From contig NZ_NESP01000001.1 of NCBI RefSeq assembly GCF_003063475.1, positions 1 through 64,000 on the forward strand: 64,000 bases of DNA, given 5' to 3'. The notes under the pieces were generated by a model that was not told the DNA's origin, did not search any database, and saw only the letters and a program-made list of their open reading frames with translations. Below are positions 46,219-57,476 of the stretch, in pieces. The position numbers and the translations under genes are program-made. This stretch comes from Limnohabitans curvus (lineage in GTDB: Bacteria > Pseudomonadota > Gammaproteobacteria > Burkholderiales > Burkholderiaceae_C). Every line of letters starts with the position of its first letter. Position 1 is the stretch's first letter.

Positions 46219-47511
46219 TTATCGCGCGATCGCGCGGTAGCCAATGTCGGTGCGGTATTGCACGCCATCAAAGTGAATGCCCTTGATGGTGTCGTACGCC
46301 TGCTGTTGCGCCAGCTTCAAGGTGCCGCCCAAAGCCGTCACGCACAACACGCGGCCACCGCTGGTGACCACTTGGCCGTCTTTCATTTGCGTGCCAGCGT
46401 GGAACACCACCACATCGTCGGTGTCTTGCGGCAAGCCGGTGATGGCGTCGCCCTTGCGTGGGTTCATGGGGTAGCCGTGCGCGGCCAGCACCACGCCAAT
46501 GGCGGTGCGACGGTCCCACTCCAGCTCAAAGTCGTCAAAACGGGCTTCGGCGTTGGTGGCTGTGGCAGCCAACAGCACATCGACCAAATCGGTTTTCAAG
46601 CGCGCCATGATGGGCTGGGTTTCGGGGTCGCCCATGCGGCAGTTGAATTCAAGGGTTTTGACTTGGCCTTGTGGGTCAATCATCAAGCCCGCGTACAAGA
46701 AGCCGGTGAACGGGATGCCATCTTTTTCCATACCCTTGATGGTGGGCAAGATGATTTCGCGCATGGCGCGGGCATGCACCTCGGGCGTGACCACGGGGGC
46801 TGGCGAGTACGCACCCATGCCGCCGGTGTTGGGGCCAAGGTCTGCATCCAGCAAGCGCTTGTGGTCTTGGCTGGTGGCCAAAGGCAACACGGTTTTGCCA
46901 TCGCACATGACGATGAAGCTGGCCTCTTCGCCTTGCAAAAACTCTTCGATGACAACCCTTGCGCCACCCTCGTTGTGGCTCACACCCAGTTTGTTGTCGA
47001 GCAACATGAAGTCAATCGCTTCGTGGGCCTCGGCGGCGGTCATCGCCACCACCACGCCCTTGCCTGCGGCCAAGCCATCGGCCTTCACCACAATGGGGGC
47101 GCCTTTGGCGTTCACGTAGTCGTGTGCGGCCTGTGCGTCGGTGAAAGTTTCGTATTCCGCAGTGGGAATGTTGTGGCGCTTCATGAACGCTTTGCTGAAG
47201 GCTTTAGAGCTTTCCAGCTGCGCTGCGGCCTTGGTGGGGCCAAAAATGCGCATATCGTGGGCGCGGAACTCGTCCACCACACCCGCAGCCAAAGGTGTCT
47301 CAGGGCCGACCACGGTCAGCTCCACACCATTGCTTTGCGCAAACTCGCGCAGGGCTTTGACATCGGTGATGTCGATGTTGTCCAAGCGCTTGTCACGTGC
47401 TGTGCCGCCGTTGCCGGGGGCCACGAACACTTTTTGCACCTTGTTGGATTGAGCAATCTTCCACGCCAACGCGTGCTCGCGGCCACCGCCGCCAATAACT
47501 AATACGTTCAT
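46219..47511 (-). CDS. purD: Phosphoribosylamine-glycine ligase
   Basis: A 430-residue ATP-grasp enzyme, second step of purine synthesis. It begins [18 protein letters not shown], has the VAPGNGGTA loop, the ATP-grasp core ([31 protein letters not shown]) and the [13 protein letters not shown] metal and substrate motif. Length is standard. Its ATG overlaps the yebC stop by 4 bases. Confidence 0.97.
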   Translation of the reverse strand: MNVLVIGGGGREHALAWKIAQSNKVQKVFVAPGNGGTARDKRLDNIDITDVKALREFAQSNGVELTVVGPETPLAAGVVDEFRAHDMRIFGPTKAAAQLESSKAFSKAFMKRHNIPTAEYETFTDAQAAHDYVNAKGAPIVVKADGLAAGKGVVVAMTAAEAHEAIDFMLLDNKLGVSHNEGGARVVIEEFLQGEEASFIVMCDGKTVLPLATSQDHKRLLDADLGPNTGGMGAYSPAPVVTPEVHARAMREIILPTIKGMEKDGIPFTGFLYAGLMIDPQGQVKTLEFNCRMGDPETQPIMARLKTDLVDVLLAATATNAEARFDDFELEWDRRTAIGVVLAAHGYPMNPRKGDAITGLPQDTDDVVVFHAGTQMKDGQVVTSGGRVLCVTALGGTLKLAQQQAYDTIKGIHFDGVQYRTDIGYRAIAR

Positions 47512-48227
47512 AGTGCTGCGTTGTGATAGACCTCTTGCACATCGTCAAGGTCTTCTAGCGCGTCCAAAAGTTTTTGCATCTTCGCAGCATCATCACCCTC
47601 GAGTTCGATGGTGTTGTCTGCACGGTAAGTCACCTCGGCCACTTCGGGCTTGAGGCCCGCAGCTTCCAAAGCGTTTTTGACAGCCTCAAAGCTGGCAGGT
47701 GGCGTCAGCACTTCAATCGCGCCGTCGTCATCGGTGATCACATCGTCCGCGCCCGCTTCGAGCGCAATTTCCATGATTTGGTCTTCATTGCTACCCGGCG
47801 CAAAAATCAACTGGCCGCAATGTTTGAACTGAAACGCCACCGAACCCTCGGTGCCCATGTTGCCGCCGTTTTTGCTGAAGGCAAAGCGCACTTCAGCCAC
47901 GGTGCGCACGCGGTTGTCGGTCATGGTGTCCACGATGATGGCAGCGCCGCCCACACCGTAGCCTTCGTAACGAATCTCTTCGTACACCACACCGTCGAGG
48001 TTGCCCGTGGCTTTGTCCACGTTGCGTTTGATGTTGTCGGCCGGCATGTTGGCGGCCTTGGCTTTTTCAATGGCCAAGCGCAAACGGGGGTTCAGGCTCA
48101 AGTCGCCGCCACCCAAGCGCGCCGACACAATGATTTCACGCGTGATGCGTGTCCAAATCTTGCCGCGCTTTTCGTCTTGACGCCCTTTGCGGTGTTGAAT
48201 ATTTGCCCATTTACTGTGGCCAGCCAT
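47508..48227 (-). CDS. yebC: YebC/TACO1-family protein (translation or transcription regulator)
   Basis: A 239-residue protein starting [23 protein letters not shown], the invariant YebC start, with [27 protein letters not shown] and [14 protein letters not shown]. Members relieve ribosome stalling or act as regulators. It leads the nine-gene minus-strand run that ends with rng; the promoter should lie in the 69 bp facing the HerA-like gene. Confidence 0.94.
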   Translation of the reverse strand: MAGHSKWANIQHRKGRQDEKRGKIWTRITREIIVSARLGGGDLSLNPRLRLAIEKAKAANMPADNIKRNVDKATGNLDGVVYEEIRYEGYGVGGAAIIVDTMTDNRVRTVAEVRFAFSKNGGNMGTEGSVAFQFKHCGQLIFAPGSNEDQIMEIALEAGADDVITDDDGAIEVLTPPASFEAVKNALEAAGLKPEVAEVTYRADNTIELEGDDAAKMQKLLDALEDLDDVQEVYHNAAL

Positions 48228-48296
48228 CAGAAATCCTCTTGAATTGAATTAACCTTATCTGGTTATTTTACTTTTCAAGTGGATGGAGAACTTTCG

Positions 48297-49865
48297 ATGG
48301 CTGAACCAATGCTGATTGCGCTGCATAAGACTACCGAATGCCACATGCTGCCGGCCTTGGCCAACCGCCACGGCCTCATCACTGGTGCCACGGGCACGGG
48401 CAAAACCGTCACGCTGCAAACGCTGGCCGAAGGCTTCTCCAAAATCGGCGTGCCTGTGTTCATGGCGGACGTCAAAGGCGATTTGGCGGGCATCAGCCAA
48501 CCCGGCACCATTTCTCCCAAATTAGCCGCTTCGCTGCAAGAGCGCGGCGTGCCCATGCCAGAGCCCATTGCGTGCCCCACCACCCTGTGGGACGTGTTTG
48601 GCAAGTCTGGCCACCCCGTGCGCGCCACCATCACCGACATGGGGCCGCTCTTGCTGGGCCGTATGCTCAACCTGAACGACACACAGTCCGGCGTGCTCAA
48701 CATGGTGTTCAAAATTGCGGACGACCAAGGCTTGCTGCTGCTCGACCTCAAAGACCTGCGCGCCATGCTGCAACACGTGGGCGAACACGCCCGCGACTTC
48801 ACCACTGAATACGGCAACGTCAGCGCCGCCAGCATTGGTGCCATTCAACGCGCCTTGCTGGAGATTGAGTCTCAAGGCGGCGATGCCTTTTTTGGCGAGC
48901 CTATGCTCAACATCCAAGATTTCATGCAAACCGATGCCAAAGGCATGGGCGTGATCAACCTCTTGGCGGCAGACAAACTGATGAACGCCCCACGCCTGTA
49001 CGGCACGTTTTTGCTGTGGATGCTCTCGGAGCTGTTTGAGCAATTGCCTGAGGTGGGTGATGTGGAAAAACCCAAGATGGTGTTTTTCTTTGACGAAGCG
49101 CATTTGCTGTTCAACGAAGCACCCAAGGTGCTGATCGAGCGCATTGAGCTGCTGGTGCGCCTGATTCGCTCCAAGGGCGTGGGCGTGTACTTTGTCACCC
49201 AAAACCCGTTGGACGTGCCCGACACCGTGCTGGGCCAACTGGGCAACCGCGTGCAACACGCTTTACGCGCCTTCACCCCACGCGACCAAAAAGCCGTCAA
49301 AGCCACCGCGCAAACCATGCGCGGCAAAGCAGGCCTCGACATCGAAAAAGCCATCACCGAGCTGGGCGTAGGCGAAGCCTTGGTTAGCTTGCTAGACGCC
49401 AAAGGCCGCCCGTCCGAAACCGAACAGGTCTACGTGCTGCTGCCCGGCAGCCAACTGGGGCCCATCACGCCAGAGCAACGCCAAGCCCTGCTGGCCAACT
49501 CGCTGGTGGCGGGGGTGTATGAGCAAGTGATCGACCGTGAATCTGCCTATGAGCGCCTCAAAGGTGCGGCGCCGGCCAACACGGCCAACAGCGCGACGGG
49601 CCATGTGGCAAGTGCAGAGGCATTCGGTCAAGGTGCTTCTGGTGCGAACTCACCTGCAGGCCAAGCCGCCGCGCCATCGATGACAGACCAAGTGCTGTCA
49701 GGCTTAGGCGACGCCCTCTTTGGCTCCACCGGTCCTCGCGGCGGTCAACACCAAGGCTTGGCACAAATGATGGTGAAATCTGCCGTACGCAACATTGGCT
49801 CGGCTGTGGGCCGCGAGATTGTGCGTGGCGTCATGGGCAGTATTTTGGGTGGCCGTAAGCGCTGA
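48297..49865 (+). CDS. HerA-like ATPase, DUF853/YjgR family
   Basis: A 522-residue cytoplasmic P-loop ATPase of the HerA-FtsK class. Walker A is [10 protein letters not shown] near residue 30, Walker [13 protein letters not shown] near 268, followed by the sensor [30 protein letters not shown]. The C-terminal 110 residues are low-complexity (Ala, Ser, Gly). ATG 48297 is chosen over GTG 48279 because GGAGA at 48284-48288 is well placed for it. No NurA-type nuclease gene is next to it. Its role is not established; related proteins are linked to DNA processing. Confidence 0.88.
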   Translation: MAEPMLIALHKTTECHMLPALANRHGLITGATGTGKTVTLQTLAEGFSKIGVPVFMADVKGDLAGISQPGTISPKLAASLQERGVPMPEPIACPTTLWDVFGKSGHPVRATITDMGPLLLGRMLNLNDTQSGVLNMVFKIADDQGLLLLDLKDLRAMLQHVGEHARDFTTEYGNVSAASIGAIQRALLEIESQGGDAFFGEPMLNIQDFMQTDAKGMGVINLLAADKLMNAPRLYGTFLLWMLSELFEQLPEVGDVEKPKMVFFFDEAHLLFNEAPKVLIERIELLVRLIRSKGVGVYFVTQNPLDVPDTVLGQLGNRVQHALRAFTPRDQKAVKATAQTMRGKAGLDIEKAITELGVGEALVSLLDAKGRPSETEQVYVLLPGSQLGPITPEQRQALLANSLVAGVYEQVIDRESAYERLKGAAPANTANSATGHVASAEAFGQGASGANSPAGQAAAPSMTDQVLSGLGDALFGSTGPRGGQHQGLAQMMVKSAVRNIGSAVGREIVRGVMGSILGGRKR

Positions 49866-49908
49866 AGCACACCGATCAACCGCAGTCAATCCTCAAACAA
49901 GCGCCCAT

Positions 49909-49946
49909 AAAAAACGCCGCCTGTATTGCCACAGGCGGCGTTTTTG
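49909..49946. terminator. Bidirectional terminator between the HerA-like gene and clpA
   Basis: Perfect 15-bp arms AAAAACGCCGCCTGT (49910-49924) and ACAGGCGGCGTTTTT (49931-49945) with a 6-base loop. A and T runs on both sides serve the two convergent genes. Confidence 0.9.
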
Positions 49947-49995
49947 TGGGTAACAGCATCATCGAAGCGGTCTTTGAAAAGACCACGTCGCAGCG

Positions 49996-52329
49996 TTAGC
50001 TCGCCGCTGGCTCCTCAGAAGCCGTGTGCTCACCCTTCGCTGCCTTTTCCTTCTTAGGCAAAGGCGTGATGTCGAGCAGCACTTCTTCTTTGTCGTCGAT
50101 GTCCACGCTCAAGCGACCACCGTCGATGAGGCGACCAAACAGCAACTCGTCGGCCAAGGCCTTGCGAATCGTGTCTTGGATGAGGCGTTGCATCGGGCGT
50201 GCGCCCATGAGCGGATCGAACCCCTTCTTGGCCAAGTGCTTACGCAAGGCGTCGCTGAAGGTGACGTCGACTTTCTTCTCGGCCAACTGACCTTCGAGTT
50301 GCAGCAAGAACTTGTCGACCACGCGCATGATGACGTTTTCGTCCAAGGCCTTGAAGCCCACGATGGCGTCCAAGCGGTTGCGGAACTCGGGCGTGAACAA
50401 GCGCTTGATATCGCCCATTTCGTCGCCTGCAGCGCGAGGGTTGGTAAAGCCAATGGTGGCCTTGTTCATGGTCTCAGCGCCAGCATTCGTCGTCATGATG
50501 AGGATGACGTTGCGGAAGTCTGCTTTGCGGCCGTTGTTGTCGGTCAGTGTGCCGTGGTCCATCACCTGCAACAGCACGTTGAAGATGTCTGGGTGAGCTT
50601 TTTCGATTTCGTCCAGCAACAGCACGCAATGCGGCTTCTTCGTCACAGCCTCGGTCAGCAAACCGCCTTGGTCAAAGCCCACATAGCCGGGGGGCGCGCC
50701 AATCAGGCGGCTCACGGCGTGGCGCTCCATGTACTCCGACATGTCAAAACGAACCAGGTCAATGCCCATGATGTAGGCCAACTGCTTGGCAGCTTCGGTC
50801 TTGCCCACGCCCGTGGGGCCGCTGAACAAGAAGGCACCAATCGGTTTGTCGGATTTACCGAGGCCTGAACGGGCCATCTTCACGGCAGACGCCAGCACCT
50901 CAAGGGCTTTGTCTTGGCCGAACACCACGCTCTTCAAGTCGCGTTCGATGGTTTGCAGCTTGCTGCGGTCGTCGTTGGACACGTTGGCGGGCGGAATGCG
51001 CGCGATCTTGGCCACGATGTCTTCAATCTCGGCCTTGCCAATGGTTTTCTTGCGCTTAGACGCCACCAAGATGCGTTGTGCCGCACCGGCTTCGTCGATC
51101 ACGTCAATCGCCTTGTCGGGCAAATGGCGGTCGTTGATGTACTTGGCGCTCAGCTCGGCAGCGGCTTGCAACGCAGCCACGGCGTACTTGACGTTGTGGT
51201 GCTCTTCAAAACGCGACTTGAGGCCTTTGAGGATGTCCACGGTCTCTTGAACCGTCGGCTCGACCACGTCGACCTTTTGGAAACGGCGGCTCAAGGCCGC
51301 ATCTTTTTCAAAGATGCCACGGTATTCGGTGAAGGTCGTTGCGCCAATGCACTTGAGCTGGCCGCTCGACAACGCAGGCTTGAGCAAGTTAGACGCATCC
51401 AGCGTGCCGCCCGAAGCCGCACCCGCGCCAATGAGCGTGTGGATTTCGTCGATGAACAAAATCGCGTTGGGCTTAGCCTGCAAGTTCTTGATCACGCCTT
51501 TCAAGCGTTGCTCAAAGTCGCCGCGGTATTTGGTGCCGGCCAGCAAAGCGCCCATGTCCAGCGAGTACACGATAGCCTCGGACAAGATTTCAGGCACATC
51601 CCCTTGGGTGATGCGCCATGCCAAGCCTTCGGCAATCGCGGTTTTACCCACGCCAGCCTCGCCCACCAACAGCGGGTTGTTCTTGCGGCGACGGCACAAG
51701 ATTTGAATCGTGCGCTCGACCTCGTACTCGCGGCCAATCAGCGGGTCAATCTTGCCGTCTTTGGCGGCTTGGTTCAGGTTTTGGGTAAATTGCTCGAGTG
51801 GCGAAGCCTTCTCGTTCTTTTCAGACGTGGCACCGCCCTCTTCCTGCTCGGCTTGGGCTGGCTCACCGCCTTTGACGGCTTCAGGCGGATCGCTCTTTTT
51901 GATGCCGTGCGCAATGAAGTTCACCACGTCCAAGCGGGTCACGCCTTGTTGGTGGAGGTAGTACACCGCGTGCGAGTCTTTCTCGCCAAAGATGGCGACC
52001 AGCACGTTGGCGCCGGTCACTTCTTTTTTTCCATTGCCTGTGGACTGCACATGCATGATGGCGCGCTGAATCACGCGCTGAAAACCCAAGGTGGGCTGTG
52101 TGTCCACCTCTTCGGTGCCCGACACCTGCGGGGTGTTGTCGGCGATGAAGTTGGACAAGGACTTACGCAAGTCGTCAATGTTGGCCGAGCAAGCGCGCAA
52201 CACTTCGGCGGCGCTGGGGTTGTCGAGCAATGCCAAAAGCAAGTGCTCAACTGTGATGAATTCGTGACGCTGCTGACGGGCCTCGACAAAGGCCATGTGC
52301 AAGCTAACTTCAAGTTCCTGGGCGATCAT
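49996..52329 (-). CDS. clpA: ATP-dependent Clp protease ATP-binding subunit ClpA
   Basis: A 777-residue AAA+ unfoldase that feeds ClpP. The N domain (about 1-145, MIAQELEVSLHMAFVEARQQRHEFITVEHLL) binds ClpS. The first AAA module has Walker A GEAGVGKTA and Walker B ILFIDEIHTL; the second has GPTGVGKTE and VLLLDEIEKAH. No ClpB-type middle coiled coil is present. ATG 52329 with AAGGA 7 bases upstream is preferred over a start 11 codons earlier. clpP is not in this window. It follows clpS by 94 bp. Confidence 0.96.
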   Translation of the reverse strand: MIAQELEVSLHMAFVEARQQRHEFITVEHLLLALLDNPSAAEVLRACSANIDDLRKSLSNFIADNTPQVSGTEEVDTQPTLGFQRVIQRAIMHVQSTGNGKKEVTGANVLVAIFGEKDSHAVYYLHQQGVTRLDVVNFIAHGIKKSDPPEAVKGGEPAQAEQEEGGATSEKNEKASPLEQFTQNLNQAAKDGKIDPLIGREYEVERTIQILCRRRKNNPLLVGEAGVGKTAIAEGLAWRITQGDVPEILSEAIVYSLDMGALLAGTKYRGDFEQRLKGVIKNLQAKPNAILFIDEIHTLIGAGAASGGTLDASNLLKPALSSGQLKCIGATTFTEYRGIFEKDAALSRRFQKVDVVEPTVQETVDILKGLKSRFEEHHNVKYAVAALQAAAELSAKYINDRHLPDKAIDVIDEAGAAQRILVASKRKKTIGKAEIEDIVAKIARIPPANVSNDDRSKLQTIERDLKSVVFGQDKALEVLASAVKMARSGLGKSDKPIGAFLFSGPTGVGKTEAAKQLAYIMGIDLVRFDMSEYMERHAVSRLIGAPPGYVGFDQGGLLTEAVTKKPHCVLLLDEIEKAHPDIFNVLLQVMDHGTLTDNNGRKADFRNVILIMTTNAGAETMNKATIGFTNPRAAGDEMGDIKRLFTPEFRNRLDAIVGFKALDENVIMRVVDKFLLQLEGQLAEKKVDVTFSDALRKHLAKKGFDPLMGARPMQRLIQDTIRKALADELLFGRLIDGGRLSVDIDDKEEVLLDITPLPKKEKAAKGEHTASEEPAAS

Positions 52330-52423
52330 GTGGTTTCCTTCGTGCTTGCAACTGAGATTCAAATGTATATGGAAACAAAAGCCGTTTATTCAATAGGCCT
52401 GTTTCGTAAGTGCAAACGATAAG

Positions 52424-52771
52424 TTATTCGATGGGTTCGGCCACACATTGCAGGGGGTGTCCGGCTTTGCGTGCGGCATCTAACACTTGGTCAACTTTGG
52501 TGGCCGCAATGTCTTTGCTGTACACGCCGCACACGCCTTTGCCGTCCAAGTGGATTTGCAGCATGATTTGCGTGGCTTGTTCGCGGTCTTTGCTGAAGAA
52601 CTCTTGCAACACCACCACCACAAACTCCATGGGCGTGAAATCGTCATTGAGCATCAGCACTTGAAACATCTGCGGCGGCTTGGTGCGCTGCGTCAGGCGC
52701 TCTAAGACGACCGATCCGCCATCGTCTCGGTCGGGTAATTGAACTTTTGGGGTTGGTTTTTTGGTTGGCAT
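52424..52771 (-). CDS. clpS: ClpA adaptor protein ClpS
   Basis: A 115-residue adaptor with disordered N-terminus (about 1-30), then the ClpS core with [20 protein letters not shown] and [21 protein letters not shown]. It delivers N-end-rule substrates to ClpAP. It lies between icd (5 bp) and clpA (94 bp), all on the minus strand. Confidence 0.97.
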   Translation of the reverse strand: MPTKKPTPKVQLPDRDDGGSVVLERLTQRTKPPQMFQVLMLNDDFTPMEFVVVVLQEFFSKDREQATQIMLQIHLDGKGVCGVYSKDIAATKVDQVLDAARKAGHPLQCVAEPIE

Positions 52772-52776
52772 TGGCT

Positions 52777-54033
52777 TTACATCTGTTCAATCATCACATC
52801 GCCAAAGGCCGAGCAACTGACCTGCGTTGCCCCGTCCATCAGGCGAGCAAAATCGTAGGTCACACGTTTGGTGGCAATCGCGGCCTCCATGGCTTTGATG
52901 ATGGTGTCGGCGGCTTCGGTCCAGCCCATGTGGCGCAGCATCATCTCGGCGGACAAGATCATGGAGCCTGGGTTGACGTAGTTTTTGCCTGCGTATTTGG
53001 GCGCTGTGCCGTGGGTGGCTTCAAAACAGGCCACGGTGTCCGACATGTTGGCGCCCGGCGCGATGCCAATGCCGCCCACTTGCGCGGCCACAGCGTCAGA
53101 GATGTAGTCGCCATTGAGGTTGAGGGTGGCGACCACCGAGTATTCGGCAGGACGCATGAGGATTTGCTGCAAGAAAGCATCGGCAATGACGTCTTTGATG
53201 ATGATGCTCTTGCCTGTTTTGGGGTTCTTGACGCGACACCAAGGGCCGCCGTCAATCAAGGTAGCACCAAACTCTTTTTGCGCCAAAGCCAAGGCCCAGT
53301 CACGAAAGCCACCTTCGGTGAACTTCATGATGTTGCCCTTGTGCACGATGGTGACGCTGGGTTTGTCGTGGTCGATGGCGTATTGAATGGCTTTGCGAAT
53401 GAAGCGCTCGGTGCCCTCAATGGACACAGGCTTGATGCCAATGGCCGAGGTGTCGGGGAAGCGAATGGTGGTGGCACCCATTTCGGTTTTCAAAAACGCG
53501 ATGAGCTTTTTGGCTTCGGCGCTTTCAGCGGCGTATTCGATGCCAGCGTAAATGTCTTCCGAGTTTTCACGGAAGATGACCATGTTGGTTTTTTCTGGCT
53601 CTTTCAAGGGTGAAGGCACGCCTTTGAAGTACTGCACAGGGCGCAGGCACACAAACAAATCGAGCGCTTGACGCAAAGCCACATTGAGCGAACGGATGCC
53701 ACCGCCCACAGGCGTGTTGAGTGGGCCTTTGATGGACACCTTGTACTCGCGCATGGCCTGTGCAGTTTCTTCGGGCAGCCACACATCGGGGCCATAGACC
53801 TGGGTGGCTTTCTCGCCTGCAAACAGCTCCATCCACTGAATTTGGCGCTTGCCGCCATACGACGTGGCCACAGCTGCGTCGACCACTTTGCGCATCACCG
53901 GCGTCACGTCCTGGCCCACGCCATCGCCCATGATGAAAGGGATGATGGGCTGGTCTGGCACATTCAGTGAGGTGTCGGCATTGACCGTGATTTTTTGACC
54001 GGCGGCAGGCACTTGGATGTGCTGGTAAGACAT
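52777..54033 (-). CDS. icd: NADP-dependent isocitrate dehydrogenase
   Basis: A 418-residue TCA-cycle enzyme of the E. coli Icd type (416 residues). It has the substrate and phosphorylation-loop segment [36 protein letters not shown] and the NAD(P)-site stretch [18 protein letters not shown], whose Lys and Tyr favour NADP. The icd stop lies 5 bp before clpS, and the gene diverges from a DUF192 gene across 72 bp. A homologue of AceK is not in this window. Confidence 0.96.
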   Translation of the reverse strand: MSYQHIQVPAAGQKITVNADTSLNVPDQPIIPFIMGDGVGQDVTPVMRKVVDAAVATSYGGKRQIQWMELFAGEKATQVYGPDVWLPEETAQAMREYKVSIKGPLNTPVGGGIRSLNVALRQALDLFVCLRPVQYFKGVPSPLKEPEKTNMVIFRENSEDIYAGIEYAAESAEAKKLIAFLKTEMGATTIRFPDTSAIGIKPVSIEGTERFIRKAIQYAIDHDKPSVTIVHKGNIMKFTEGGFRDWALALAQKEFGATLIDGGPWCRVKNPKTGKSIIIKDVIADAFLQQILMRPAEYSVVATLNLNGDYISDAVAAQVGGIGIAPGANMSDTVACFEATHGTAPKYAGKNYVNPGSMILSAEMMLRHMGWTEAADTIIKAMEAAIATKRVTYDFARLMDGATQVSCSAFGDVMIEQM

Positions 54034-54105
54034 GAGCGGCGTTTCCTAGAGGGTGAAAATTTCACTTTCGATTCTAGCCAGCAGGCCTGCGATACAGTCG
54101 CAGGC

Positions 54106-54549
54106 ATGAAGCGCGCACTGTTTACCCTCCTCTTTTCAGCTTTGGCTTTTACGGCCTTTGGCCAAGACACGCCACAAACCAACCTGCCTCGCATCAAGCT
54201 GCAAGCGGGCATGTTTCAAATCGACACGCAAGTGGCACAAACGCCGGACCAACGCAGCATCGGCCTGATGTTTCGCAGCGAAATGCCCCAACATGAGGGC
54301 ATGTTGTTTGTGTTTGAACAACCAGCCACGCAGTGCTTTTGGATGAAAAACACCTTGTTGCCGCTGACCGCCGCCTTTGTGGCCGACGACGGCACCATCG
54401 TGAATTTGGCGGACATGAAGCCACAAACCACCGAGTCACACTGCTCTGCCAAGCCCGTGCGCTTTGTGCTGGAAATGCACCAAGGCTGGTTTGCCAAAAA
54501 GGGCCTCAAAGCCGGTAGCCGCTTGAGCGGCGTGGCGTTTAAGCCCTAA
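54106..54549 (+). CDS. DUF192-family exported protein
   Basis: A 147-residue protein with signal peptide (MKRALFTLLFSALAFTAFGQ) and one DUF192 domain: QTPDQRSIGLMFRSEMPQHEGMLFVF, then FWMKNTLLPLTAAFVADDGTIVNL and RFVLEMHQGWFAKKGLKAGSRL. All family signatures are present. No function is established; it is likely periplasmic. ATG 54106 starts the signal peptide; longer readings overlap icd. Confidence 0.88.
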   Translation: MKRALFTLLFSALAFTAFGQDTPQTNLPRIKLQAGMFQIDTQVAQTPDQRSIGLMFRSEMPQHEGMLFVFEQPATQCFWMKNTLLPLTAAFVADDGTIVNLADMKPQTTESHCSAKPVRFVLEMHQGWFAKKGLKAGSRLSGVAFKP

Positions 54550-54612
54550 ACGGTTGCGCAAAATACTCAGCGAGCAAACCCAACGCCAGCTGTAACGCTT
54601 GCGCCCACCCAC

Positions 54613-54642
54613 AAAAAAGCCGCCTTGATAGGCGGCTTTTTC
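54613..54642. terminator. Bidirectional terminator between the DUF192 gene and sodB
   Basis: Arms AAAAAGCCGCC (54614-54624) and GGCGGCTTTTT (54631-54641) around loop TTGATA, with A/T runs for both convergent genes. Confidence 0.88.
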
Positions 54643-54681
54643 ACGTCTCAACGGGCTTCACGCCCGTGAAAACACGCTGAA

Positions 54682-55263
54682 TTAAGCGAAGTTGCTTTCA
54701 GCAAAAGACCAGTTCACCAGTTGGTCGAGGAACGTCTCAACGAACTTAGGACGCATGTTGCGGTAGTCGATGTAGTAAGCGTGTTCCCACACGTCCACAG
54801 TCAACAAGGCTTTGTCGCCCGTGGTCAACGGTGTACCAGCGGCGCCCATGTTGACGATGTCCACAGAACCGTCGGCCTTTTTAACCAACCATGTCCAGCC
54901 AGAGCCAAAGTTGCCCACGGCGCTTTTGACGAAGGCTTCTTTGAACGCGGCGTAGCTGCCGAATTTGGCGTTGATGGCTGTAGCCAATGCACCTGTGGGT
55001 TCGCCGCCGCCTTGTGGCTTCATGCAATTCCAGAAGAAGGTGTGGTTCCAAATTTGGGCAGAGTTGTTGTAGATGCCACCGCTGGACTTCTTGACGATTT
55101 CTTCCAGGGCCATGCCTTCGAACTCAGTGCCTTTTTGCAGGTTGTTCAAGTTCACAACGTAGGCGTTGTGGTGCTTGCCGTGGTGAAACTCCAAAGTTTC
55201 TTTGGAGTAATGAGGGGCCAATGCGTCGATGGCGTAAGGCAGTGCGGGGAGCGTGTGTTCCAT
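54682..55263 (-). CDS. sodB: Superoxide dismutase, iron type
   Basis: A 193-residue cytoplasmic Fe/Mn-family SOD. Metal ligands are His27 (EFHHGKHH), His74 (IWNHTFFW), and the Asp and His of [17 protein letters not shown] and the FGSGWTWLV stretch favour the Fe form. Length is that of E. coli SodB. It starts 35 bp after xseA on the same strand. Confidence 0.95.
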   Translation of the reverse strand: MEHTLPALPYAIDALAPHYSKETLEFHHGKHHNAYVVNLNNLQKGTEFEGMALEEIVKKSSGGIYNNSAQIWNHTFFWNCMKPQGGGEPTGALATAINAKFGSYAAFKEAFVKSAVGNFGSGWTWLVKKADGSVDIVNMGAAGTPLTTGDKALLTVDVWEHAYYIDYRNMRPKFVETFLDQLVNWSFAESNFA

Positions 55264-55298
55264 GAAGTCCTCTTGTGTAAAAACGTGAATTGTAAAAA

Positions 55299-56582
55299 CT
55301 AAATGCGCGTGGGTGCGGCCACCCGCAATTCAACCACGCCATCGGCAAGGGTTGCTTGCAGGGCTTGGCCTTCTGTGGTCTGCGCCACAGAGGTGATGGC
55401 TTGGCCATCGATGTCGCTGAGCCAGGCAAAGCCGCGTTGCAAAACGAGCTTGGGGTCAAGCAACTCAAGGCGCAAAGCGGCACGGTGCAAGCGCTCGCGG
55501 GCAGTGGCTGGGGTTTGCTGAACACCACGGGCTAGGCCGCTGGCAAGTGTGGCCAGCTCGTTGTGGCAGCGTTGGGCGCGGGTTTGCACCGCTTGGGTCA
55601 GGCGTTGTTGCAGGCGCAAGAGCTGCATTTTTTCAGTATTGAGGCCTTCCGACGGGCGGCCTAAGCGGGCTTGGGCGCGGTCTAGGCGTTGTTCGTGCGT
55701 GTCGAGGTGGCGGTGAACCAAGGTTTGCAGCGCCCCGCCCCACAGCTGCAGGTTGGACAACAACTCCGCTTGCGGGACCGCGCACATTTCGGCTGCGGCG
55801 GTAGGCGTGGGTGCGCGCAGGTCGGCGCAAAAGTCGGCAATGGTGAAGTCAGTCTCGTGGCCCACACCGCTGATGATGGGCACCGGGCTATCCACGATGG
55901 CGCGGGCGAGGTTTTCGTCATTGAAGGCCCACAAGTCTTCCATGGAACCACCACCGCGCACCAGCAAAATGACGTCGATGTTGGGTTGCTGGCTGAGTTG
56001 CTGCAAGGCTTGCACCAAGGTGGGCGGCGCATCTGGGCCTTGTACCAAGGACGGCGCAAGCACCACGGGAATATGCGGCACCCGACGTTGCAAAGCCGTG
56101 GCCACGTCGTGCAGCGCCGCAGCGCCCAAGGATGTGACCACACCAATGCCACGCGGCATGGTTTTGAGGGGCCGCTTGCGCTCGGCATCAAACAGGCCTT
56201 CGGCTTCAAGCTTGGCTTTGAGCTGCAAGAACTGCTCAAACCACGCGCCCTGCCCCGCGCGGCGCATGTTTTCCACAATCAGTTGCAGTTCGCCACGCGG
56301 CTCGTATACACCCAAACGACCACGGATTTCGACCAGTTCACCGTCCGCTGGGCGAAAGTCGAGCATTTGGGCGGCGCGCTTGAACATGGCGCAACGGAGC
56401 TGCCCGCCCGCATCCTTCAACGTGAAGTAGCAATGACCGCTGGCCGCGCGCGTGAAGCCGGAAATCTCACCGCGCACGGCGATGGGGTTGAAACGCGCCT
56501 CAAGCGCATCAGCCACGGCGCGGCATAGCGCGCCGACTGCCCAAATACGTGGCGTCAAACCTAGCGATTCCGTGGTCGACAT
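55299..56582 (-). CDS. xseA: Exodeoxyribonuclease VII large subunit
   Basis: A 427-residue nuclease subunit. The OB-fold domain (about 12-110) has [32 protein letters not shown] (VxGEIS...FTLKD), the catalytic domain carries [38 protein letters not shown] and [17 protein letters not shown], and a coiled-coil C-terminus follows. ATG 56582 is chosen over a start ten codons upstream. The small subunit XseB is not in the window. Confidence 0.95.
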   Translation of the reverse strand: MSTTESLGLTPRIWAVGALCRAVADALEARFNPIAVRGEISGFTRAASGHCYFTLKDAGGQLRCAMFKRAAQMLDFRPADGELVEIRGRLGVYEPRGELQLIVENMRRAGQGAWFEQFLQLKAKLEAEGLFDAERKRPLKTMPRGIGVVTSLGAAALHDVATALQRRVPHIPVVLAPSLVQGPDAPPTLVQALQQLSQQPNIDVILLVRGGGSMEDLWAFNDENLARAIVDSPVPIISGVGHETDFTIADFCADLRAPTPTAAAEMCAVPQAELLSNLQLWGGALQTLVHRHLDTHEQRLDRAQARLGRPSEGLNTEKMQLLRLQQRLTQAVQTRAQRCHNELATLASGLARGVQQTPATARERLHRAALRLELLDPKLVLQRGFAWLSDIDGQAITSVAQTTEGQALQATLADGVVELRVAAPTRI

Positions 56583-56833
56583 AGAGGACTCATCCACAAA
56601 AAATATTTCCAAATCGTTTTAAGTAGTAAACCGAGAAAATCACCAAGCCACGTAGCAAGTCTTTGATTTAAAAGAGATTTCTACCGCCCATTTTTCGACC
56701 ATTCTGTCAAAACATCCCATTCATGCGGCTTCAGACAGGGGCCAACAAACCTTATCCCCAAAGTTATCCACAGTTCGTGTGGATGGACGGCTGGGCCATA
56801 ATTGTTGCCAATTGATTCACGGGGGTATTTGAT
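56583..56833. promoter_or_regulatory. Divergent intergenic region with DnaA-box-like sites
   Basis: This region separates xseA from exbB. TTATCCCCA (56752-56760) and a consensus DnaA box TTATCCACA (56764-56772) lie 3 bases apart, and TCCACAGTTCGTGTGGA (56767-56783) forms an inverted repeat. These sit 50-80 bases before the exbB start and could bind DnaA or another regulator. No gene is visible. Confidence 0.45.
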
Positions 56834-57460
56834 TTGTTGTCCATCATACAAGCGGCGGGTTGGCCGATTTGGCCTTTGTTGGCGTGCTCCATCGTTGCCT
56901 TGGCGCTGATCATTGAACGCATGATGAGCTTGCGCCCCCACTTGGTAGCACCTGAAGGTTTGCTGACTCAAGCCCTTCAAGCCTCACACGACAACTTGCC
57001 TTCCGAAGATGCCATGACGCAGCTGCACGACCACTCGGTGTTGGGCCGCATCTTGGCTTCGGGCTTGTATGCCATGAAGAACGAACCACTCATCAGCGCG
57101 GAAGACCTGCGCTCGAGCATGGAATCGGCGGGCCGCCAAGCGGCCCACACGCTGGAAAAACACCTGGTGGCCTTGGCTACCATCGCCTCAGCCGCGCCGC
57201 TGCTGGGTTTGTTGGGCACCGTCATCGGCATGATCGACATCTTTGGCTCACAAGCCCCAGGCACCAGCAACCCGGTGCAGTTGGCACAAGGCATTTCGAT
57301 GGCGCTTTACAACACCGCGTTTGGCTTGATCGTGGCCATTCCCACCTTGATGTTCTGGCGCTACCTGCGCGCCCGTGTGGATGCCTATGTGTTGGGTTTT
57401 GAGCTGGATGCCGAGCGCTTTGTGCGCCACCTGTTGCTCATGCGCGCACGCTTGAAATAA
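56834..57460 (+). CDS. exbB: MotA/TolQ/ExbB proton-channel protein
   Basis: A 208-residue inner-membrane protein with three helices: about 10-28 (WPIWPLLACSIVALALIIE), 112-135 (VALATIASAAPLLGLLGTVIGMI) and 152-178 (ISMALYNTAFGLIVAIPTLMFW), with the family motif APLLGLLGTVIGMI. With ExbD it converts proton flow to mechanical work at the outer membrane. Located before lpxK, this is the ExbB-like protein usual in Burkholderiales; TolQ is also possible because the tol block in this window lacks its own. The start is TTG 56834, with GGGGG 8 bases upstream; no ATG is available. Confidence 0.85.
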   Translation: MLSIIQAAGWPIWPLLACSIVALALIIERMMSLRPHLVAPEGLLTQALQASHDNLPSEDAMTQLHDHSVLGRILASGLYAMKNEPLISAEDLRSSMESAGRQAAHTLEKHLVALATIASAAPLLGLLGTVIGMIDIFGSQAPGTSNPVQLAQGISMALYNTAFGLIVAIPTLMFWRYLRARVDAYVLGFELDAERFVRHLLLMRARLK

Positions 57461-57476
57461 CAGGCGCTGCAACACC

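Noticed and set aside
46147..47502. Open frame of 451 codons on the plus strand
   Set aside because: Complementary to purD; a shadow of a high-GC gene.
50914..52422. Open frame of 502 codons on the plus strand
   Set aside because: Complementary to clpA, whose motifs are unambiguous; the plus reading has no motif.
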